A stretch of DNA of 64,000 nucleotides from Clonostachys chloroleuca (taxonomy: Eukaryota > Ascomycota > Sordariomycetes > Hypocreales > Bionectriaceae): assembly GCA_037952775.1 (NCBI GenBank), contig JBANAY010000003.1, positions 11,966,001 through 12,030,000 on the forward strand. The letters are read 5' to 3'. Made by a program: the position numbers and the translations under genes. Position 1 is the stretch's first letter, and every line of letters starts with the position of its first letter. The notes under the pieces were generated by a model. That model was not told where the DNA came from, made no database searches, and saw only the letters and a program-made list of their open reading frames with translations. Below, one piece after another: positions 57,998-64,000 of this stretch.

Positions 57998-60900
57998 AAT
58001 CTTGTATAGAGAGACGCGGCGCGAGCGTGTAGTTCGGAGCGGAGGCGGTGGGCCAAACAAGGGGAGAAGAATACTACTAGGACTCGTCGAGCGATCGAGA
58101 TTGACCGTCAGAGAAGCCAGGAAAACAATTGATTTCGAGGCTTGAACGAAGTCGCACTGAAAGGTGACGCGCACTTGACAGTAGAAGCACGAGAGAGAAG
58201 GCTGGTGAGACTGACGAGTGGATGCAACAAAGCGTCAAAGTCCCAATAAGGTGGATGAGGCTCGTGGCAGGTCCCTCTTGGTGGTGGTGTTGGGGGGGGG
58301 AGGCTTTGAGGTGGAGAAACGGGTCTGGAAGCTTTTTATTTCTTCTGTCCGACAGAGGGGGCGCGAAGAACCTAAGCCTGGTCGCCGGTGCTCACGGGTA
58401 CGTATCTGCGCAAAGAAAAAGCCGGAGGGTGGTGGGATGCACGCAGGGCCGTTTAAGATGGTGGCAGCTGGGCAATGGTCGAAGGTGGCAAGTGGGCCTT
58501 TCGGGTGTTGTTGAGAACCACAAAAAGAATGGGTTTGATGGAGACCCAGTTGCAAGAGTCATGTAAAAGAAATGTCAGATGGATAGCGCAGAGCAAGGAA
58601 CAATTTTTTTCCCTTCGCTCGAACTTCGGACAACCGAGACGGGGCAATCAAGACTTCTTCAGGGACGGGCAGTTGGGAGCCGAGGAGAATGATGGTGGAG
58701 GAACAGTAAAATTCGAGAGGAGGAAAAGTTTGGGAGGAGAGAAGGGGGAAAGAAAACCAGGAGTGAGCGCAGCTGACGGTGCCTGCCCGCTGCAAAAATG
58801 GAAGTGCGTAGCGCACCAAACTTGCTCTCTCTCTCTCGCGTGCACACACACTCGCACTCACACACCACTACAGACATTCTACACACCTACATAGCACACA
58901 CACGTAAGGGCAAATTGCCGAAAAAAATACGGCCAGAGCTAGAAAGAGAGCAGTTGGCGTACTAAGTTCGTCGGCGGCAGGCAGGCAGAGGTACCTCGCC
59001 AGTACCGGTACTTCCGAGTCACGCGCATTAGTGGATTGAGAAATTCCTCATCATGGCCCATGGCCACCTAGCAGACAAGGTCCCAGTAATGCCCACTAGT
59101 GCAGGGTACTCCATACCTGGGTCACCCCTGCCAATTGACTTGTCTTCTCACCCGCTAGTACGTACCGGTAGTATGTACTTTTTTTTTGGTCAGGTGGCAT
59201 GAAGAGCAGCTTGAGACAAGAGCTTTTTCTCATGTAATATTAGCACCGGAAGGGAAAATCGCTGAGCGAGAGGAGTCGTGTCCCTTTTGGCCGCCTCCTG
59301 CGACGCACGACTCGAGGAGGCAGAGCACAGGAGCCGAAAGCAATCCGCTAGGCAAGCTGTAGAGGTTGGCTGCTAACACCGATAAGAAACTGGTCCCTCG
59401 GCCGAGCACACCAAACTTTTCGAGGAGATTTTTGTCCAACTCCTCCGCCTGGGATTGGTCATCGTGAACATGCCCTAGCTACCCCTGCAAGCAACGTCAA
59501 AATTTCTTGGCACTGGCGGTCGCTGCACCTCACCTCATGCCTGGTCGTACCGTGGGGGCAGAGAGGGACATTCAGGCCCGCCGATATTACCTTACCTCTC
59601 GGATGGGAAAGGTCCAGCTCGCTCATCACTACTCCAAACCTAGTAATAGCTTCACGATACTTGTTGCTAAAGTTTTGTTGCTCGGACTTGGTTGCCCCCG
59701 CCAGTCAAGTTTCCCCCAGCCTACATCTTTAGGTACCTATGCGGAAATGTGAGATGGGATCTGTCTTGAGAGGGGCGCACATGCGCCTTCATAGAGCTGA
59801 AAATAAAAAGTGAGAGCGCCCATGTACCCTTAACCGCGGCAAAAGGAAGTTCATTGTTGGTGACTACACGGTGCCAAGACATACGACCTAGTATTATGTA
59901 TACGAGTAGGGTCGAATCACGGTTCGTATGTAAGGACATTACCTCATATACCGCTGTATATCCGTGATGAGGGACTTTATGGAGGGTTTACTTGAACAGC
60001 AATGTCTCGTGAAACAAGCAACACGCCTTAGCATGGTCTACCAACCTCTTGATTGCGGCGAACACGTCCTGGCGCATAAATAGATGATTTTATAACTCAT
60101 AGCCAACAGCTAGCGCATTCCTTTTCCCCAAGCTGTAGTAAGACACGCAGCTGGGCGTAAATTCTTGGGCTTTCGAATTGCGTCCCTGCGGCCAGCGGCT
60201 TGTGATTGGTAATTCTGTGCCCAATTGCCTCGAATGTATCTGGTTGTTTCCACGATATGCAGCTTCAGTGTGTTGTAGAGCATCCCAAAAAAGCCAAGGC
60301 ATCAAGACAGGGTATAGGTACAACCCAGTAAAGCCACCCGTGATGCGTGTGGCCAATGTTTGCAACAGCAGGGGTCGGTAGCCTCTACGTACTTGTCTGG
60401 TCTTGGAACCTTGACCCCTACCGTCTTTATTCTCCCTTTTTTGCTTGGTGAGACCACCCAAGCTAAGACAACGGCTAGGGCTTCTCCGACAACCTTCCAG
60501 ACCGTTGTGCAATTCCGTCATGATTCATGAGAACGTCCTGGGCTTAGATTTCCCATAGTCTAGTCTTGAGGAATGCAGACTTGCCTGGGGAGAAAGGAGT
60601 GAGTCAAAAGAAGGACAAAGAAAGCAAAGGAAGAGAAAAATCTTCTTCCCGCCGGAGCGCGACCCGACCGGAAGTAGACATGCCACCGCTACGCGTTCAG
60701 AAGAAAAAAACACCAAGCCGAAGCCGCTGGCGCATATCACGGCAAACCTTCTCCTGGTACATAAGCACAGTGGTTGTTCCAGAGTTACAGTGCATACCCC
60801 TACCATTTTAGGAACTAAAACACTCATAGTTGTGAGTGATCGCGTTTCTTCATTTCCCATGCTTCTCCGATACCCACGCAACCACGGCATTGCGTAATGT

Positions 60901-63900
60901 TGTCGAGCATCTGGGACCAAAGGGGCAGAATGCTCCCAACCGGGGTTCCATTCCAATGGAAAGGCACGCGATGGAGCGGATGGTGTGGCAGGTACTTGGA
61001 GGGAAATAATAGCACATCGCGTCGGATCTACTAAGCCGAACTGTCGGGGCTTTAGCGACGCTTGCGTCTGAGCGACGGCGTTGCTTCTTCTCCTGCCGAC
61101 GCACAGAGGGCGATAAGACCCTTTGGATGGTGTGTAGGCGCTTTGCCCCTGCTATTCCCGCGTTTTGCCTCCCATCGAGTTACGTGCATTACCTCCCTGC
61201 GTCTGACTTGGCTGCTGCCTGCCCACCCACCCGCCTGCACGCTCGCTCGCCTGCATTTGCGTCAACGCAACGCCAGGGCAAACTTCTTTGACCAAAGTGA
61301 GCTGTAGCACATCAATTGGACGGTGTCTGTTTATCTGATCTACTTTGGAAAGCACACACCCGAGCTGCCACTGCTGTGGATGTAGCGGTTCCACTGAGGG
61401 AAAGGGATATTAAGACCAGTTCACTTTAGAGCGTTCCATCATGAACCCCTCTCCTCCCGCTGTCCCGCTGTCTGGAGCCCGGATGAGATGAGGGGTTCGA
61501 CGGGAAGGGATCCAGTGAATCTAGAGTTTAGAGGGGCCAGAAAAAGCTTCGAGATTGCTCCCAGAAGGAAGTGTGTAGGAGTGGAGATTCCGTGTGGGAG
61601 CATGAAAAAAAAAGGGCAACGCGATGGGCCATCATGGGTAAATAGATGAGAGATGTCAGATCCACTCGATCTATTCAAAACTCGACTGTTGTCTCACCAG
61701 AATCGAAGGGAAAGAAAAGAGCCCAGGAAAACAAACTCCGCAAGAGGCAAATATCAAGAAGCGCTGCAAGCGTCATTTCAGACCTAGCTGAACAGGCATT
61801 ATCACATCATGGCTAGACACGGCGCTTGGTTAGGCGCGAACAACCAAAAGAAGAGAGCAACAGCGCAATGTCGACCCAAGGATCATGACGACAAGCCGCT
61901 TAATCCCGAACCTCCACCGACTTTTTCTTTTTTTATGTAGAGAGAGAGCGACTTCGGCCAACGCAAAGCCATGTCGGGCTCGTGAGCGCACAGTTCCCCG
62001 ACGGATATCACTCCAATAATCTTAGTATTGTATCATTACCGCCTGCGACGGTCAACTCATATCGGCTTATTGACCACTAGAAGCTAGGCCATTGATCATC
62101 GAGGGCCAATCGCAGGATTGGGACAGTTCCTTAGCTGGCCGGTGGGGCGTGGCAACTTTGAGACTAGTCTCGGAACTAACAGCGTGGGCAAATGAAGGTG
62201 CCAAGATCTGAATCGGAATTATGTCCGCTCGCGACTTTGGACTTGCCGGAGGCAGACAGGACGAGGTCGCTACCTGTGCAGTAATTACAAATCCGCACCA
62301 GAGAGCACTACTGATGAAAGGGTTGTGGCGGGATCGAAACAGGTCTAACTTGAAGCTCTTGGAACGCCGTGTCGTTACGTATGGTGGGTTGGAATCATGC
62401 ATCCGTTCGTAACTGACGACCGTCCAGGTCTAGCCCGGTTGCATGCTTTTAGTCTGGGGTGAAGTATGGATTGTTTCGATTGTCTGTGTTGATGGATGTT
62501 TGCTTCTGTCCATTCACAGGTCGCTGCCTGCCACCAACAAGAAGCGCAATTACATACGCCGAGCAGCTCGGAACTGCTCATTCAGGAATTCCGAGTGTCT
62601 CGCAATGCGGTGATATGACTGCCAATGTCACCCCCTACCCCCTGTACGAGATAAAATACGGACAGGTACAGGCTGTACAGCGCTGTGACGGCGTAGCAGC
62701 GCATGCGCGATCAATAAGCAAACACAGAGGTATCGTGCCTTTTTGGCACAGAGGGCCTCCACCAGGGTGCATGATCTCGCCAGCCATGTCTATGGTGTGG
62801 TCTAGCTGTGTCCGCTCCATCCATCGCGGTTGCTGTGATTAAGTTTGTCTCCAGCCTCTGGCCCGCTGAAGAACCTTGTCACTCCTCCTGAGGGAACCCA
62901 ACCCACACATCCACGAGGAGCCGGAGCCCTCGAGCGAGAGTATGACGCCGCATCGCACATCCACGATATCCACTCAACCGGCACTGACGTTGTGTGCCTG
63001 GCTACTCCGTACGTTGCTGGAGTCGGAGCGGGACCTCGACAAGAGCCTCAAAGTGGAGAGAAAGCAGAATTGCCGTGCCGTGTGTGTGTGTGCAATACAA
63101 AGACAAGTCTCCATCTAGGCCCCATGCCCTCCGCCATGGAGACATGAACCCACGGGAGAGGAAAGCATATGTTCGAACCCACGCCCGTAGGATATAATTC
63201 AATCCCTCCCCCTCCTCTTCGCCTTCCCGAGATATTTCCATAAACCTCTCCAATGTATGATTCGGGCTCACCTGCCTTGTCCGCCAGAGGGAAAATCAGC
63301 CCAGGCCTCGCGCTATTTGTCGGACAAATGCCGAACAAGGCCACGCAAGTCCATGTACCTTCTCGCCGACATGGACAGGCAGGACGGACATGATCAAACA
63401 ACGTCCAGCCCAACCCCAACCCCAACCCCCATCTTTCGCGTCGGATCCGTCTCCAGCACTCAGAATTGTACCTGGGCTTATTGTGGCCAATGAGCAGCCT
63501 CACGAGCGCACAGACAAACGTGATTCCAACCGAGTTAGCATCGTCGACGAGTCATTATTGCTCAATCCGGATGGTTCCTAGGATTCCAAACATGGAAACG
63601 CCAGCGTCATGTGCTTGTTGTCCAACACCTTCCTCTACGAGCACATGAGAGAGAGGCGTGAAATGAATGTCACTCGTCTCGCGCGGGATTTCGGAGCTGG
63701 TTTCACCCCAGCCCGGGACATACGTAGTACCTAATACCAAAGGTACACTAGGCACACGCGCCTCGAGACGAGTCTCTCCCTCCCTCCAAAGTCCAGCCAT
63801 CCCGTCCATATGGCCGCATTGATGTGATAGAGAAAAATGTATACATACCGTGGCGACCTGATTAGGTACCTACGGGCCGACGTGTTTGTTTGTGTTGTTG

Positions 63901-64000
63901 TTGTTGTGAGTCCCAGCCGCCAAGTCAATTGAGCCACCGCCATCTCCAGGGCACAGCGCAAGAATGATCGCCTCTGGCTCTGGCTCTGGGCAATGATTCA
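57998..64000. other. 6-kb region without a recognisable gene
   Basis: It begins with the leader and promoter of the zinc-finger gene, including CT and CA tracts near 58825-58865. I see no domain or exon chain in the remainder. AGGTACCT palindromes lie at 58989, 59731 and 63864. A CCCAAC-rich stretch lies at 63409-63430. A long regulated promoter for the transcription factor would fit, but this is inference. Confidence 0.4.

Noticed and set aside
63409..63430. CCCAAC repeats resembling telomeric sequence
   Set aside because: Fungal telomeres are usually CCCTAA/TTAGGG. This is a short degenerate C-rich run inside a spacer, not at an end.

Overview
This is a stretch of filamentous ascomycete nuclear DNA (Pezizomycotina, most likely Sordariomycetes). 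The evidence is short introns of about 50-130 bases with GTRNGT donors, CTAAC-like branch sites and YAG acceptors, and ordinary fungal housekeeping genes on both strands separated by long spacers. I rebuilt exon-intron structures by joining reading frames at splice sites. Every model given as intact closes with a length divisible by three.

Layout. 0.5-5 kb: a mitochondrial L-2-hydroxyglutarate dehydrogenase-like enzyme, convergent with a WD40/DUF2415-type protein. 5.8-6.4 kb: a decayed protein kinase relic. 7.5-17.1 kb: a compact housekeeping block with mitochondrial Hsp70 (SSC1), SRP68, a pyrimidine 5'-nucleotidase (SDT1-like), Mediator MED21 and the Sec62 translocation subunit. SRP68 is bracketed by two copies of a 56-bp palindromic repeat. 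17.1-24.4 kb: no gene recognised. 24.4-28.6 kb: a large ankyrin protein and a GNAT acetyltransferase. 30-33 kb: a nine-exon phospholipase D with one GC-AG intron. 33.7-41.7 kb: an Eps1-like ER membrane disulfide isomerase, TDP1 and a MATE transporter. 42.5-49 kb: the chromatin-remodelling actin-related protein ARP9 and a SYLF (Ysc84-type) protein. 53.7-58 kb: an F-box protein, a 66-aa membrane protein with an 8-base first exon, and a two-finger C2H2 transcription factor. 58-64 kb: no gene recognised.

The genes do not form a pathway or cluster. Two recurring themes are secretory-pathway biogenesis (SRP68, SEC62, EPS1) and nuclear gene control (MED21, ARP9, C2H2 factor, TDP1).

The observations most worth checking are: (1) the paired near-perfect palindromes around SRP68; (2) single-base frame breaks in three otherwise convincing genes (ankyrin, ARP9 twice, SYLF twice), four of them in C/G runs and all four lacking one base, which points to consensus error or to real lesions; (3) the kinase relic, with a glycine-rich loop fused to its C-lobe by loss of the middle; (4) terminal exons and micro-exons that a simple ORF scan misses. 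I found no CRISPR array, intact transposon, rRNA or convincing tRNA.
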